From assembly GCF_000319225.1 (NCBI RefSeq), contig NC_019815.1:744001-808000 (forward strand): a DNA stretch of 64,000 nucleotides, read 5' to 3'. Of this stretch, positions 49,066-58,400 are shown in pieces. The notes beneath the pieces are model-generated. The model made no database searches. It saw only the letters and a list, made by a program, of their open reading frames with translations, and was not told the DNA's origin. Position 1 is the stretch's first letter. Every line of letters starts with the position of its first letter. Position numbers and translations under genes: made by a program. Source of the DNA: Candidatus Kinetoplastibacterium crithidii (ex Angomonas deanei ATCC 30255). GTDB lineage: Bacteria; Pseudomonadota; Gammaproteobacteria; Burkholderiales; Burkholderiaceae_B.

Positions 49066-50913
49066 TTGAATAGTTCTTTTTCAAAAGTTACAGTATGGAT
49101 AGGAATAGCCCTAGTGCTTTTTACTGTATTTAAACATTTTGACGGACGTAGTAGGTTTCAAGAGAACTATACCTATACTCATTTTATGGATGATGTTCGT
49201 TCAGGACATATTAAAAAAGTCGAAGTACAAGGTGATGTTTTGCGTGTATTGTCCGACAATGGGCGAATCTATTCTGTAGTATCTCCTGGAGATTTATGGA
49301 TGGTTTCTGACTTATTGAAAAACAATGTACAGGTTATTGCTAAGCCTAGAGAAGAGCCTTCATTTTTAGTAAGCGTTTTTGTTTCATGGTTTCCTATGCT
49401 TTTATTGATAGGTATATGGGTATTCTTTATGAGACAAATGCAAGGTGGAGGTAAAGGTGGAGCTTTTAGTTTTGGTAAGTCTAGAGCGAAAATGTTAGAT
49501 GATTCTAATAATAATACTACATTTGCTGATGTAGCTGGATGTGATGAAGCAAAGGAAGAAGTTCAGGAATTAGTCGACTTTTTGAAAGAGCCAACTAAAT
49601 TCCAAGTTTTAGGTGGTCGTATACCTAAAGGTGTGCTGATGGTTGGTTCTCCTGGAACTGGAAAAACATTATTAGCTAGAGCGATAGCAGGGGAAGCCAA
49701 AGTTCCTTTTTTTAGCATTTCTGGATCTGACTTTGTCGAAATGTTTGTTGGCGTTGGTGCTTCTCGTGTAAGAGATATGTTTGAAAACGCAAAAAAACAT
49801 GCTCCATGTATAATTTTTATTGATGAAATAGATGCAGTTGGTAGACAGCGAGGTGCAGGTGTAGGTGGTGGTAATGATGAAAGAGAGCAAACTCTTAATC
49901 AAATGCTGGTTGAAATGGATGGATTTGAAACAGGTCAAGGTGTTGTGGTTGTGGCGGCAACTAATAGACCTGATGTTTTAGATCCAGCGTTACTTAGACC
50001 AGGTCGTTTTGATAGGCAAGTAGTTGTTCCTTTGCCTGATATTAGAGGCAGAGAACAAATATTAAATGTTCATATGAAACAAGTTCCTTTATCTGAAGAT
50101 GTTGATTCTTCTATTATAGCTCGTGGAACCCCAGGTTTTTCTGGTGCTGATTTAGCTAATTTAGTTAATGAGGCAGCTTTATTTGCAGCTAGAAGAAATG
50201 CAAAAAAAGTAGAAATGTTGGATTTTGAAAAAGCTAAAGATAAAATCATAATGGGTTCAGAAAGAAGGTCTATTGTCATGCCAGAAGAGGAACGTCGCAA
50301 TACTGCTTATCATGAATCTGGTCATGCTGTTGTAGCAAAATTTTTACCAAAAACAGATCCTGTTCATAAAGTCACAATCATTCCTAGAGGTTTAGCTTTA
50401 GGAGTAACTATGCAATTGCCAGAACATGATCGTTATAGCATGGATAAAAATCGGTTATTGAATATGATTTCAGTGTTATTTGGTGGTCGTATTGCTGAGG
50501 AGATATTTATGAATCAAATGACTACAGGAGCCTCTAATGATTTTGAGAGAGCTACTTCCATTGCTAGGGATATTGTTACTAGATATGGAATGTCTAAAGA
50601 ATTAGGCCCAATGATATATGCTGATAATGAGAATGAGGTCTTTTTAGGTCGTAGTGTGACTAAGACAGTACATGTTTCAGAAGCTACCATGCAAAAAGTT
50701 GATAATGAAATTAGAAAAATTATAGATGAACAGTACAATATTGCAAGAAATATTATAGAGTCCAATCATGACGTTGTTGAAAATATGGCTTTAGCCTTAT
50801 TGGATATAGAAACAATTAATGCAGATCAGATTGATGCAATTGTTTCTAGAAAGATAACCAAGGATGATAATGGCAAGATTGTATTTATTGATTCTAGTAA
50901 ATATAGTTCTTGA
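49066..50913 (+). CDS. ftsH: ATP-dependent zinc metalloprotease FtsH
   Basis: Membrane-anchored AAA+ protease that degrades misfolded membrane proteins and regulators such as LpxC. I chose the TTG at 49066: AGGAG lies 7 bases upstream and the product then starts [17 protein letters not shown] as in Bordetella-type FtsH (615 residues). An ATG at 49003 would add 21 unlikely residues before the first membrane helix. It has two membrane helices around a small periplasmic domain, Walker A GSPGTGKT (about 194-201), [13 protein letters not shown], the SRH region and the zinc motif HESGH (416-420). Complete. Confidence 0.97.
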   Translation: MNSSFSKVTVWIGIALVLFTVFKHFDGRSRFQENYTYTHFMDDVRSGHIKKVEVQGDVLRVLSDNGRIYSVVSPGDLWMVSDLLKNNVQVIAKPREEPSFLVSVFVSWFPMLLLIGIWVFFMRQMQGGGKGGAFSFGKSRAKMLDDSNNNTTFADVAGCDEAKEEVQELVDFLKEPTKFQVLGGRIPKGVLMVGSPGTGKTLLARAIAGEAKVPFFSISGSDFVEMFVGVGASRVRDMFENAKKHAPCIIFIDEIDAVGRQRGAGVGGGNDEREQTLNQMLVEMDGFETGQGVVVVAATNRPDVLDPALLRPGRFDRQVVVPLPDIRGREQILNVHMKQVPLSEDVDSSIIARGTPGFSGADLANLVNEAALFAARRNAKKVEMLDFEKAKDKIIMGSERRSIVMPEEERRNTAYHESGHAVVAKFLPKTDPVHKVTIIPRGLALGVTMQLPEHDRYSMDKNRLLNMISVLFGGRIAEEIFMNQMTTGASNDFERATSIARDIVTRYGMSKELGPMIYADNENEVFLGRSVTKTVHVSEATMQKVDNEIRKIIDEQYNIARNIIESNHDVVENMALALLDIETINADQIDAIVSRKITKDDNGKIVFIDSSKYSS

Positions 50914-50949
50914 TATTTGTATTTAACCCATAGTTTTTGGTTTATTCTT

Positions 50950-51792
50950 ATGAGTTTTGGTAGTAAAAAAATTAGGTGTGGGCGTTTTGTGATTGATTAT
51001 TCAAATCCTGTTGTTATGGGCATCTTAAATGTTACTCCTGATTCTTTTTCAGATGCTGGGAAATATTACTCATACAAGAATGCTATATCTCATGCTGAAA
51101 AGATGATTAATGAAGGGGTGGATATAATAGATATAGGAGCCGAGTCCACAAGACCTGGTTCTTTGCCGGTTCCGAAAGATGAAGAATTGAAGCGTTTGTT
51201 ACCTGTAATTAGATGCTTGTTGAAATATGATATTCCTTTATCTATAGACACTTATAAACCGGAAGTAATGCAAGTTGTTCTTGATGAAGGTGTTGATTTA
51301 ATAAATGACGTATATGGTTTTTGTTCATCAAAGGCTATAGATGTAGTCTCTTCTTATAATTGTGCTCTTTGTGTAATGCATATGAAAGGGGATCCTTTTA
51401 ATATGCAAGATAATATTCTCGATGTTGATATCGTTAGTAATGTTTATAATTTTTTTAGTAGAATTATTAATGAATTTATTAGTAAAAAAATAAGTTTGGA
51501 TAGAGTAATATTAGATCCAGGCATAGGGTTTGGGAAGACTTTTTATCAAAATCTTACTCTGATAAAAAAACTAGAGGCCTTTCGTTATAATAGCTTGCCT
51601 ATTTTGGTGGGTTTGTCGAGAAAATCATTTATCGGTAGTATTATAGGGCATGATCCATCAGATCGTTTATTTGGTAGTATATCTGCTATGTTAGCATCTA
51701 TTTCTCATGGTGCTAATTTTGTAAGAGTCCATGATGTTGCTGCGACTAGAGAATCTATAAAAGTCTGGCAGGCTATAAATCAGAGTTCTTGA
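50950..51792 (+). CDS. folP: Dihydropteroate synthase
   Basis: Joins p-aminobenzoate to dihydropterin pyrophosphate in folate synthesis. The product (280 residues from the ATG at 50950) has MGILNVTPDSFSDAG, DIGAESTRPGS, SIDTYKPEV, LDPGIGFGKT and VGLSRKSFIG, the full set of substrate motifs. An in-frame TTG at 50917 would add eleven residues without support. It lies between ftsH and glmM (3-base gap to glmM), the usual order. Confidence 0.96.
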   Translation: MSFGSKKIRCGRFVIDYSNPVVMGILNVTPDSFSDAGKYYSYKNAISHAEKMINEGVDIIDIGAESTRPGSLPVPKDEELKRLLPVIRCLLKYDIPLSIDTYKPEVMQVVLDEGVDLINDVYGFCSSKAIDVVSSYNCALCVMHMKGDPFNMQDNILDVDIVSNVYNFFSRIINEFISKKISLDRVILDPGIGFGKTFYQNLTLIKKLEAFRYNSLPILVGLSRKSFIGSIIGHDPSDRLFGSISAMLASISHGANFVRVHDVAATRESIKVWQAINQSS

Positions 51793-51795
51793 TTT

Positions 51796-53136
51796 ATGTA
51801 TAAAAATAAATATTTTGGTACAGATGGTATTAGAGGTCTAGTAGGTGGTTCATTGATAAATATTGAATTTGCCTTTAGACTAGGCTTTGCAGCCGGCCTC
51901 GTTTTTGCTGATAGGTATAACAATTGTAATAAAGCGGTTATTATTACTAGAGATACTAGATCTTCTAGTAGCATGTTAGAATCTGCGATACAAACTGGTT
52001 TTTTAGCTTCAGGTGTAGATGTTTTTATAGCTGATTCATATCCTATGCCTACTTCTTCTGCATCTTTTCTTGTAAAGTCTTTAAATGTTTTAGCTGGAGT
52101 TGTTGTTAGTGCTTCTCATAATCCATATCATTATAATGGGTTTAAATTTTTTTCCCATGATGGGTTTAAACTTTCTGAAGAAGTAGAAATAGAAATAGAA
52201 CGCAGAATAGACGAATGCAAACTAGATATTAGTTATGCTAATAAATTTGGCCAGTCGAGGCTTCTAAAAACTTCTGTAAACCAATACATCAGATTTTGCC
52301 AAGATAGTTTTCCTGATAATCTGAGTCTTAGAGGATTGAGGATTGTTGTTGATGCAGCAAATGGTTCTGCTTATAAGATAGCACCAACTGTATTTAAAAA
52401 TCTTGGTGCAGAAGTCTATTCAATAGGAGTTGATCCTGATGGTTTTAATATAAATGATGGAGTAGGCTCTTTATCTACAGAACTTTTATCAGATACAGTA
52501 GTAAAAAATAAGGCAGATTTAGGAATAGCTTTAGATGGTGATTCAGACAGGGTAAAGATATTGGACTCAAAAGGAACTGAATTTGCTGGAGATGAACTGT
52601 TGTATGTAATAATCAAAGATCGTTTGCTTTTTAATAGAGTAGAAGGTGTGGTTGGAACTTGTATGACCAACTATGGTTTTGAATTGCAGATGAGGAAATT
52701 AGGAATTGGTTTTGATAGAGCAAATGTTGGTGATCGTAGTGTTACTGAGCAGTTGAATAAGAGAGGATGGTTATATGGTGGAGAGAATTCTGGCCATATA
52801 GTTTGTTTAGATTATCATACTACTGGAGATGGGATAATAGCAGCATTGCAAGTGTTGGCTGCTATAGTAAGATCACAGGAAAATCTATCAAGTATATTAT
52901 CTGATTTGCATATGTATTCACAAAAAATTATTAATATTCCGTGGGATACTACACTTAGTTGGGAAGACAATAATTCTTTGAAATCTATTTTTGAAGTTGT
53001 TAAGAAAGAATTAGATGGAAGAGGTAGAATTCTTATAAGAAAATCTGGAACAGAACCAGTTTTGCGTGTCATGGTAGAGGCTGAACAAATGGTTTTGGTG
53101 GAAGAAAGTATTTCCAAAATCATATCCTGCATTTAA
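51796..53136 (+). CDS. glmM: Phosphoglucosamine mutase
   Basis: Interconverts glucosamine-6-P and glucosamine-1-P on the path to UDP-GlcNAc for peptidoglycan and LPS. The 446-residue product has FGTDGIRGLVG, the active phosphoserine in VSASHNPYHYNG (S107), the metal loop ALDGDSDRVKI and the sugar-binding GGENSGHIV, and ends with RKSGTEPVLRVM. Complete. It is followed by a 125-base spacer with two alternative hairpins before ppk1. Confidence 0.97.
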   Translation: MYKNKYFGTDGIRGLVGGSLINIEFAFRLGFAAGLVFADRYNNCNKAVIITRDTRSSSSMLESAIQTGFLASGVDVFIADSYPMPTSSASFLVKSLNVLAGVVVSASHNPYHYNGFKFFSHDGFKLSEEVEIEIERRIDECKLDISYANKFGQSRLLKTSVNQYIRFCQDSFPDNLSLRGLRIVVDAANGSAYKIAPTVFKNLGAEVYSIGVDPDGFNINDGVGSLSTELLSDTVVKNKADLGIALDGDSDRVKILDSKGTEFAGDELLYVIIKDRLLFNRVEGVVGTCMTNYGFELQMRKLGIGFDRANVGDRSVTEQLNKRGWLYGGENSGHIVCLDYHTTGDGIIAALQVLAAIVRSQENLSSILSDLHMYSQKIINIPWDTTLSWEDNNSLKSIFEVVKKELDGRGRILIRKSGTEPVLRVMVEAEQMVLVEESISKIISCI

Positions 53137-53180
53137 TGCTATTCTAAGATATATTTTATTATTAATGATTTTAAATGTCA

Positions 53181-53205
53181 TTGTTTGAAGCTTGTCAAAC
53201 AAGCT
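53181..53205 (+). promoter_or_regulatory. Two mutually exclusive hairpins upstream of ppk1
   Basis: TTGTTTGA (53181-53188) pairs with TCAAACAA (53195-53202) around AGCTTG. Alternatively AGCTTGT (53189-53195) pairs with ACAAGCT (53199-53205) around CAA. The two 7-8-bp stems share bases, so only one can form. The pair lies 57 bases before the ppk1 start codon. Neither stem is followed by a T tract. Confidence 0.45.
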
Positions 53206-53261
53206 ATACTCATATTAAAGTTAATTGATTTTTCATGCAATGATGGTTTTGTAAAAAATAT

Positions 53262-55340
53262 ATGCTAAATTCTTTCTCTAAAGATTCTTTATTTTTAAAT
53301 AGAGATCTATCTTTCTTAAAATTTAATTCACGTGTTCTTAATCTTGCAGAAAGTTCAAGTTATCCTCTTTTAGAACGTCTGAAATATGTTTGTATAGTCA
53401 GTCTAAATTTGGATGAGTTTTTTGAAATAAGGATAGCTTCATTAAAGGAACAGCAACGATTACACCCAGATTTGGATAGTACTTATGGAGTAACACTATT
53501 TGAAGAGTTTTTTAAAATACAGCAGGAAATTCACTTTATAGTCGATAAACAATACGATATTCTTCAAAATTATATTGTACCTGAATTATTGTCAAATGAT
53601 GTTTCTATACCGTATATTTTTGATTGGAATGAAAATCAAAAAAATTGGGCGAAAGAAGTTTTTATTAACGAAGTAATGCCATTATTAACTCCAATAGGTT
53701 TAGATCCTGCTCATCCTTTTCCTATGGTTTATAATAAAAGTCTTAATTTTATAGTTTCATTATCAGGAATAGATGCATTTGGTAGGCAAGCTTCTATAGC
53801 TATAGTGCAAATGCCGAAAGCATTACCAAGATTAATAAAAATGCCTATAACTATATCTAATCATAAATATAGTTATGTTATGTTGACATCTTTATTGAAG
53901 GCATTTATAGGAGAGTTATTTCCGGGGTTGGTAATCAATGGTTGTTACCAATGGCGTGTTACAAGAAATAGTAATTTATTTGTCGATGAAGAAGAAGTGA
54001 CTAATTTAAGATTGGCCTTACAAGGGGAGTTATCTCAAAGACATTTTGGGGCGGCAGTAAGACTTGAGATAGATGAGTCAACTCCTGATTTATTAAAGTC
54101 TTTCTTGCAAAAAGAATTTTCTTTATCTTCATACGACCTGTATACAGTAAAAGGTCCTGTTAACATTTCTAGACTTATTCAAATTTGTAGCATTAAAGAA
54201 CTGCAGCATTTAGCATTTAAAACATATATCCCATCTATACCAACTCCATTTCGCTTAGCAAAAGACAAGCCTAATGTATTATTTAATTTTTTGAAAAAAC
54301 AAGATGTTTTGCTTCATCATCCATATCAATCTTTCCAGCCAGTTATTGATTTTTTAACAGCAGCCTCGTTAGACCCTGAAGTCGTTGCTATTAAACAAAC
54401 TATCTATCGTACAGGTGAAGATTCAGAGTTGATGAAAATTTTATTATTAGCTGCTCGTATGGGTAAAGAAGTAACAGTTGTGGTGGAATTAATGGCTAGA
54501 TTTGATGAGCAAACAAATATTAATTGGGCAGCTAAATTAGAAGAAGTCGGAGCTCATGTGGTTTATGGTGTTGTTTCTTATAAAACACATGCTAAAATGG
54601 CTTTGATTTTACGTAGAGAAAAAGGTCTATTGAATAGGTATGCTCACTTAAGCACAGGTAATTATCATCCTCACACTTCGAATTCATATACAGACTTTGG
54701 TGTTATTACATCTGATCCTAGATTATGCGAAGATGTTGATAAGGTTTTTTTTCAACTAACAGGACTCGGATCACGTTTGCCCATGAATTATCTTTTATGT
54801 TCTCCTTTTACGCTACATGATGGAATTATTGCGATGATAAGAAAGGAATCTGAAATAGCAAATAAAGGTAGACCAGCAAAAATAATGGCTAAAATGAATT
54901 CCTTATTGGAACCAGAGATAATAAAAGAGCTTTATAAAGCTAGTGATGCTGGTGTTCAAATAGATTTGATTGTTAGAGGGGTTTGTGCCTTAAGGGCTGG
55001 TATTCCAGGCTTGTCTGAGAATATAAGAGTTCGTTCTATCTTAGGAAGATTTTTAGAGCATTCAAGAGTTTTTTATTTTTATTCAGATGGGGAAGAAAAA
55101 TTATTTTTATCATCTGCTGATTGGATGGAAAGGAATTTTTTCAGAAGAGTAGAAGTTGCTTTTCCAATTGTGAATGTTAGCATAAAGAAAAGGATTATCG
55201 AAGAAGCTTTTTCTTATGGATTAAAAGAGAGTGAGTTTGCTTGGGAGCAATATGATGGTGAGTATTTTAAAGTCTTAAATAATCAAAATGAATTAAGCTT
55301 TAGTTCTCAAAATTATCTTATGGATGTTTTTAGGTCATGA
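53262..55340 (+). CDS. ppk1: Polyphosphate kinase 1
   Basis: Reversibly polymerises the gamma-phosphate of ATP into polyphosphate. The 692-residue product has the N-terminal LNRDLSFLKFNSRVL, the head domain, and the two phospholipase-D-like catalytic domains with the autophosphorylated His in SYKTHAKMAL (H443) and the second in LEHSRVFYFYS. Length and motifs are normal, so the enzyme is probably active. Phosphate would come from the Pit transporter encoded at 25-26.5 kb. Confidence 0.96.
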   Translation: MLNSFSKDSLFLNRDLSFLKFNSRVLNLAESSSYPLLERLKYVCIVSLNLDEFFEIRIASLKEQQRLHPDLDSTYGVTLFEEFFKIQQEIHFIVDKQYDILQNYIVPELLSNDVSIPYIFDWNENQKNWAKEVFINEVMPLLTPIGLDPAHPFPMVYNKSLNFIVSLSGIDAFGRQASIAIVQMPKALPRLIKMPITISNHKYSYVMLTSLLKAFIGELFPGLVINGCYQWRVTRNSNLFVDEEEVTNLRLALQGELSQRHFGAAVRLEIDESTPDLLKSFLQKEFSLSSYDLYTVKGPVNISRLIQICSIKELQHLAFKTYIPSIPTPFRLAKDKPNVLFNFLKKQDVLLHHPYQSFQPVIDFLTAASLDPEVVAIKQTIYRTGEDSELMKILLLAARMGKEVTVVVELMARFDEQTNINWAAKLEEVGAHVVYGVVSYKTHAKMALILRREKGLLNRYAHLSTGNYHPHTSNSYTDFGVITSDPRLCEDVDKVFFQLTGLGSRLPMNYLLCSPFTLHDGIIAMIRKESEIANKGRPAKIMAKMNSLLEPEIIKELYKASDAGVQIDLIVRGVCALRAGIPGLSENIRVRSILGRFLEHSRVFYFYSDGEEKLFLSSADWMERNFFRRVEVAFPIVNVSIKKRIIEEAFSYGLKESEFAWEQYDGEYFKVLNNQNELSFSSQNYLMDVFRS

Positions 55341-55361
55341 TGCCATTTTTTTATAAAATAT

Positions 55362-55390
55362 TTGACATTTTTATTAAATATTGTAATAAT
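55362..55390 (+). promoter_or_regulatory. Promoter of tRNA-Pro
   Basis: A perfect TTGACA (55362-55367) is followed after 16 to 17 bases by TAATAAT (55384-55390), which serves as the -10 box. Transcription would start about 18 bases before the tRNA. It is the only consensus -35 box seen before a tRNA gene in this window. Confidence 0.5.
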
Positions 55391-55414
55391 TGGTCACTAG
55401 TTAGAATATATTTT

Positions 55415-55491
55415 CGGGGCGTAGCGCAGCCTGGTAGCGCATCTGCTTTGGGAGCAGAGGGTCGTGAGTTCGAATCCCACCGCCCCGACCA
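55415..55491 (+). tRNA. tRNA-Pro (anticodon TGG)
   Basis: A 77-base cloverleaf with acceptor CGGGGCG/CGCCCCG, anticodon stem TCTGC/GCAGA, loop TTTGGGA (TGG), and encoded CCA. The T stem GTGAG/CCCAC has an A-C mismatch at 52-62, where GTGGG would be expected. It is 6 bases from the convergent end of rfbC. Confidence 0.95.
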
Positions 55492-55497
55492 TGTTTT

Positions 55498-56037
55498 TTA
55501 ATTTATGAAATCCTTAAATTTTTGGCCTTTTCTGTCTTTTTCTGAAACAATAGGATGATCTTTGATTGGCCAGTTAATTTTTAGCGTCTCATCATTCCAT
55601 ACAATACATCTTTCCAGATTTGGTTGATAGAATTGAGTTGTTTTGTATAATACTATAGCTTTTTTAGATAAAACTAAAAACCCATGAGCAAATCCTTCTG
55701 GTATCCATAGTTGTTCTCTATTTGATGATTTCAATATAATGCTTTCCCATTTTCCAAATGTTGAAGACCCATATCTCAAATCTACGACAACATCAAAAAT
55801 TTTGCCATATAGTACTTGAATAAGTTTAGCTTGTGGTTTTATTGTTTGAAAGTGTAATCCTCGTAAGACATTATGTTTTGATATTGAGCAATTATCTTGA
55901 ACAAAAGGATAGTCTTTCATTACAAGTTTTTGAAACTTTAAGGAATTAAAACTTTCAAAAAAAGATCCTCTTGTATCTCTGAAAATTTTTGGTTTTATAA
56001 TTAATAAATTTTGTATGGTTAATGGTTTAGTAATCAT
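55498..56037 (-). CDS. rfbC: dTDP-4-dehydrorhamnose 3,5-epimerase
   Basis: Third step of dTDP-L-rhamnose synthesis. The 179-residue cupin-fold product has the catalytic His in LRGLHFQ (about 58-64), VVDLRYGSSTFGKW (about 84-97) and WIPEGFAHGFLVLS (about 111-124). Its start overlaps the rfbD stop by four bases. In many genomes rfbA lies between rfbD and rfbC; it is missing here. Product may feed O-antigen or other surface glycans. Confidence 0.95.
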   Translation of the reverse strand: MITKPLTIQNLLIIKPKIFRDTRGSFFESFNSLKFQKLVMKDYPFVQDNCSISKHNVLRGLHFQTIKPQAKLIQVLYGKIFDVVVDLRYGSSTFGKWESIILKSSNREQLWIPEGFAHGFLVLSKKAIVLYKTTQFYQPNLERCIVWNDETLKINWPIKDHPIVSEKDRKGQKFKDFIN

Positions 56038-56924
56038 ATTTTTTCACTGGATGAAACTATTTCCTCAATAGTTTCATCCAGACAAGTATTAAATACAGGT
56101 AAGTTGCTGGATAATTTATTAATTTTTTTATTTCCTAATAAACAAGAGTATTTTGGTCTAATGGCTCCATTATAAAATTCGCTTTTTATTGATATTATTT
56201 TATTACATTTTATGTTAAATGATTTTTTTCTTATTTTTTTTAAGAAAAGAGAGGCTAAATCATACCTAGTAATAATATTATTAATGCTTACATTGTAAAT
56301 GTCTACTCCATTTTTTTTATATAACTTCATTATTGCATTTACAGTTATTTCTGCTATTGCTTTTGCAGATAATGGTGATCCATATTGATCGTCTACTACA
56401 TTTATAGTTTCTTTGATCTTAGATAACTCTAAAATTTTTTTTAGGAAATTTCTACTTTTTGCTGAAAAAATCCAACTTGTTCTAAATATTAATGAATTAC
56501 AAGAACTATTAAGGATATATAAATCAGCTGCTAGCTTTGAATGTCCATATATATTTAAAGGGTTGGTATAATCAGACTCTTTATATCTTTTACTGTTTTT
56601 ACCGTCAAAAACGTAGTCGCTAGAAAAATGAACTAGCAAGGATTTCGTATCTTTTATGTATCGAACTATGCTTTTTATAGACTCATAGTTTATTTTGTAT
56701 GTTAATTCTATATTATGTTCTGCTTTTTCTACATCTGTATATGCCACTGCATTTATCACTATATCTGGATATATTGTTAGAAGTTTATAATAAATAGCTT
56801 CTGTATATATGAAATCTATATCATTTCTATCCCAGCAAATTAATTCTATATTATCTATTTTTATAAATTTTGTATATAATTCTGCTCCGAGTTGTCCTTT
56901 GCTGCCAATAAGTATAATTTTCAT
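56034..56924 (-). CDS. rfbD: dTDP-4-dehydrorhamnose reductase
   Basis: Final NAD(P)H-dependent step to dTDP-L-rhamnose. The 296-residue Rossmann-fold product has the N-terminal GSKGQLGAEL (about 7-16), VHFSSDYVFDG (about 98-108), the catalytic YGHSKLAAD (Tyr and Lys) and RTSWIFSAKSRNFLKKIL. Sequence is rich in Lys, Ile and Asn and more divergent than housekeeping genes nearby, but the catalytic residues are kept. It lies 3 bases after rfbB. Confidence 0.94.
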   Translation of the reverse strand: MKIILIGSKGQLGAELYTKFIKIDNIELICWDRNDIDFIYTEAIYYKLLTIYPDIVINAVAYTDVEKAEHNIELTYKINYESIKSIVRYIKDTKSLLVHFSSDYVFDGKNSKRYKESDYTNPLNIYGHSKLAADLYILNSSCNSLIFRTSWIFSAKSRNFLKKILELSKIKETINVVDDQYGSPLSAKAIAEITVNAIMKLYKKNGVDIYNVSINNIITRYDLASLFLKKIRKKSFNIKCNKIISIKSEFYNGAIRPKYSCLLGNKKINKLSSNLPVFNTCLDETIEEIVSSSEKI

Positions 56925-56927
56925 ATA

Positions 56928-57935
56928 TTATTTAAATAGTTTTAATTTTTTTAAGTACCAATTTACAGTTTTATGCAGTCCAGATGTTATTTCTTCTATA
57001 GGTTTCCATTTCATTATTGTTTGAATTTTTGTTGAGTCAATAGAGTATCTTGTATCATGTCCTGGACGATCATTTATAAATTTAATATTTATTTTATAAG
57101 TCTCGTAATTTTTCTTAGGATAAGTTTTATCTAGGATTTCGCATAACAGGATAGCAAGTTCTAGGTTGTTTATTTCATTATTAGCTCCAATGTTATAGCT
57201 TTCTCCTGGTATGCCATATTTGATTATTTTGATTAGTGCATTGCAATGGTCTGTTACATATAGCCAGTCTCTGATTTGTTGGCCATCACCATATATCGGT
57301 ATAATAGTATTATGTAGCGCAGATGTAATTATTTTTGGTATAAACTTTTCTGTATGTTGGTGTGGCCCATAATTATTTGTGCTAATAGTTATTATTACTG
57401 GGAATCCATATGTTTGAAAAAAAGATTGTGCTATATGATTAGCTGATGCTTTACTGGCTGAATATGGATTGTTTGTTTTGTATGGGCTGTTTTCTGCAAA
57501 AGGTTTTTCATTTTTTTTTAATGATCCATAAATCTCATCTGTAGATATTTGTATAAATTTAAATTTTTCTTTCTTATCTTGGTTAATGTTTGCCCAATAG
57601 TATTTACAAGTTTCGATGAAGTTAAGAAAATCCATTATATTATTTTGAGCGAATATTTTTGGATTTGAAATTGATGTATCTACATGTGTTTCTGCTGCAA
57701 AATTTATGATTAAATCTGGCTGATACTTGTGTAGTATGTTTTTTACAAGATTAACATTGCCAATATTGCCTTTGATAAATTTATAGTTTTTAATTTCTAT
57801 AGGAATATTTTTTATATTTGATGAATAACTTAACTTATCTAGATTTATTATTTTTCGATTTTCGGAAGTATTATTCCAGATTTTTATAAAATTAGATCCT
57901 ATAAATCCGGCTCCTCCTGTAATTAATATAGTCAT
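56928..57935 (-). CDS. rfbB: dTDP-glucose 4,6-dehydratase
   Basis: Converts dTDP-glucose to dTDP-4-keto-6-deoxyglucose. The 335-residue SDR product has the NAD motif TGGAGFIGSNF (about 6-16), NFAAETHVD, the ISTDEIYG motif with catalytic Asp-Glu, and Tyr/Lys in YSASKASANH. First gene of rfbB-rfbD-rfbC on the minus strand. Its substrate is made by RfbA, not encoded in this window. Confidence 0.96.
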   Translation of the reverse strand: MTILITGGAGFIGSNFIKIWNNTSENRKIINLDKLSYSSNIKNIPIEIKNYKFIKGNIGNVNLVKNILHKYQPDLIINFAAETHVDTSISNPKIFAQNNIMDFLNFIETCKYYWANINQDKKEKFKFIQISTDEIYGSLKKNEKPFAENSPYKTNNPYSASKASANHIAQSFFQTYGFPVIITISTNNYGPHQHTEKFIPKIITSALHNTIIPIYGDGQQIRDWLYVTDHCNALIKIIKYGIPGESYNIGANNEINNLELAILLCEILDKTYPKKNYETYKINIKFINDRPGHDTRYSIDSTKIQTIMKWKPIEEITSGLHKTVNWYLKKLKLFK

Positions 57936-58070
57936 ATGTTGATAAATTTATATATTTTTAAAAGTAAATTAAATAATTTATTCCTGCAACACTATCTTTT
58001 AGATTTTTATTTTGTTAGAATTCTAATGTTTTGTCAGATTTAATATTTATGTATAGGCATTAAAAGATTG

Positions 58071-58147
58071 GCGGTAGTAGCTCAGTAGGATAGAGCACGA
58101 GCCTTCTAAGCCCGGGGTCGGGGGTTCGAATCCCTCCTACCGCGCCA
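58071..58147 (+). tRNA. tRNA-Arg (anticodon TCT)
   Basis: A 77-base cloverleaf with acceptor GCGGTAG/CTACCGC, D arm GCTC/GAGC, anticodon loop CTTCTAA (TCT), T stem GGGGG/CCCTC with one G-T, and encoded CCA. The anticodon stem CGAGC/GCCCG has an A-C mismatch at 29-41; CGGGC would pair perfectly. It reads AGA, a very common Arg codon in this AT-rich genome. Confidence 0.94.
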
Positions 58148-58264
58148 TATTTTATTATAATTATAAATTAGTTGTAGGAATAGACTTTTTGTAATTTTTT
58201 AGCCAGTATTTTTAATTCTGATAAGTGGTATTTTTGCTATCTATTGTTTTATTCAAGTTGGAAT

Positions 58265-58273
58265 ATGCTAATA
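58265..58273 (+). promoter_or_regulatory. Extended -10 promoter of tRNA-His
   Basis: TGCTAATAT (TG-n-TAATAT, preceded by TA) ends 19 bases before the tRNA. TTGTTT at 58244-58249 lies 18 bases upstream and could be the -35 box. Confidence 0.45.
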
Positions 58274-58292
58274 TTTTATTCTTGATGCAGAG

Positions 58293-58368
58293 GTGGTCGT
58301 AGCTCAGTTGGTAGAGTCCCGGATTGTGATTCCGGTTGTCGTGGGTTCGAGCCCCATCGACCACCCCA
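58293..58368 (+). tRNA. tRNA-His (anticodon GTG)
   Basis: A 76-base cloverleaf with acceptor GTGGTCG/CGACCAC, anticodon stem CCGGA/TCCGG around TTGTGAT (GTG) and encoded CCA. The extra G-1 required in histidine tRNA is encoded at 58292 and faces discriminator C73. dapA starts 32 bases downstream. Confidence 0.97.
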
Positions 58369-58400
58369 ATTTGTATTAGAAAATTTCGGAGCCTTTGATG

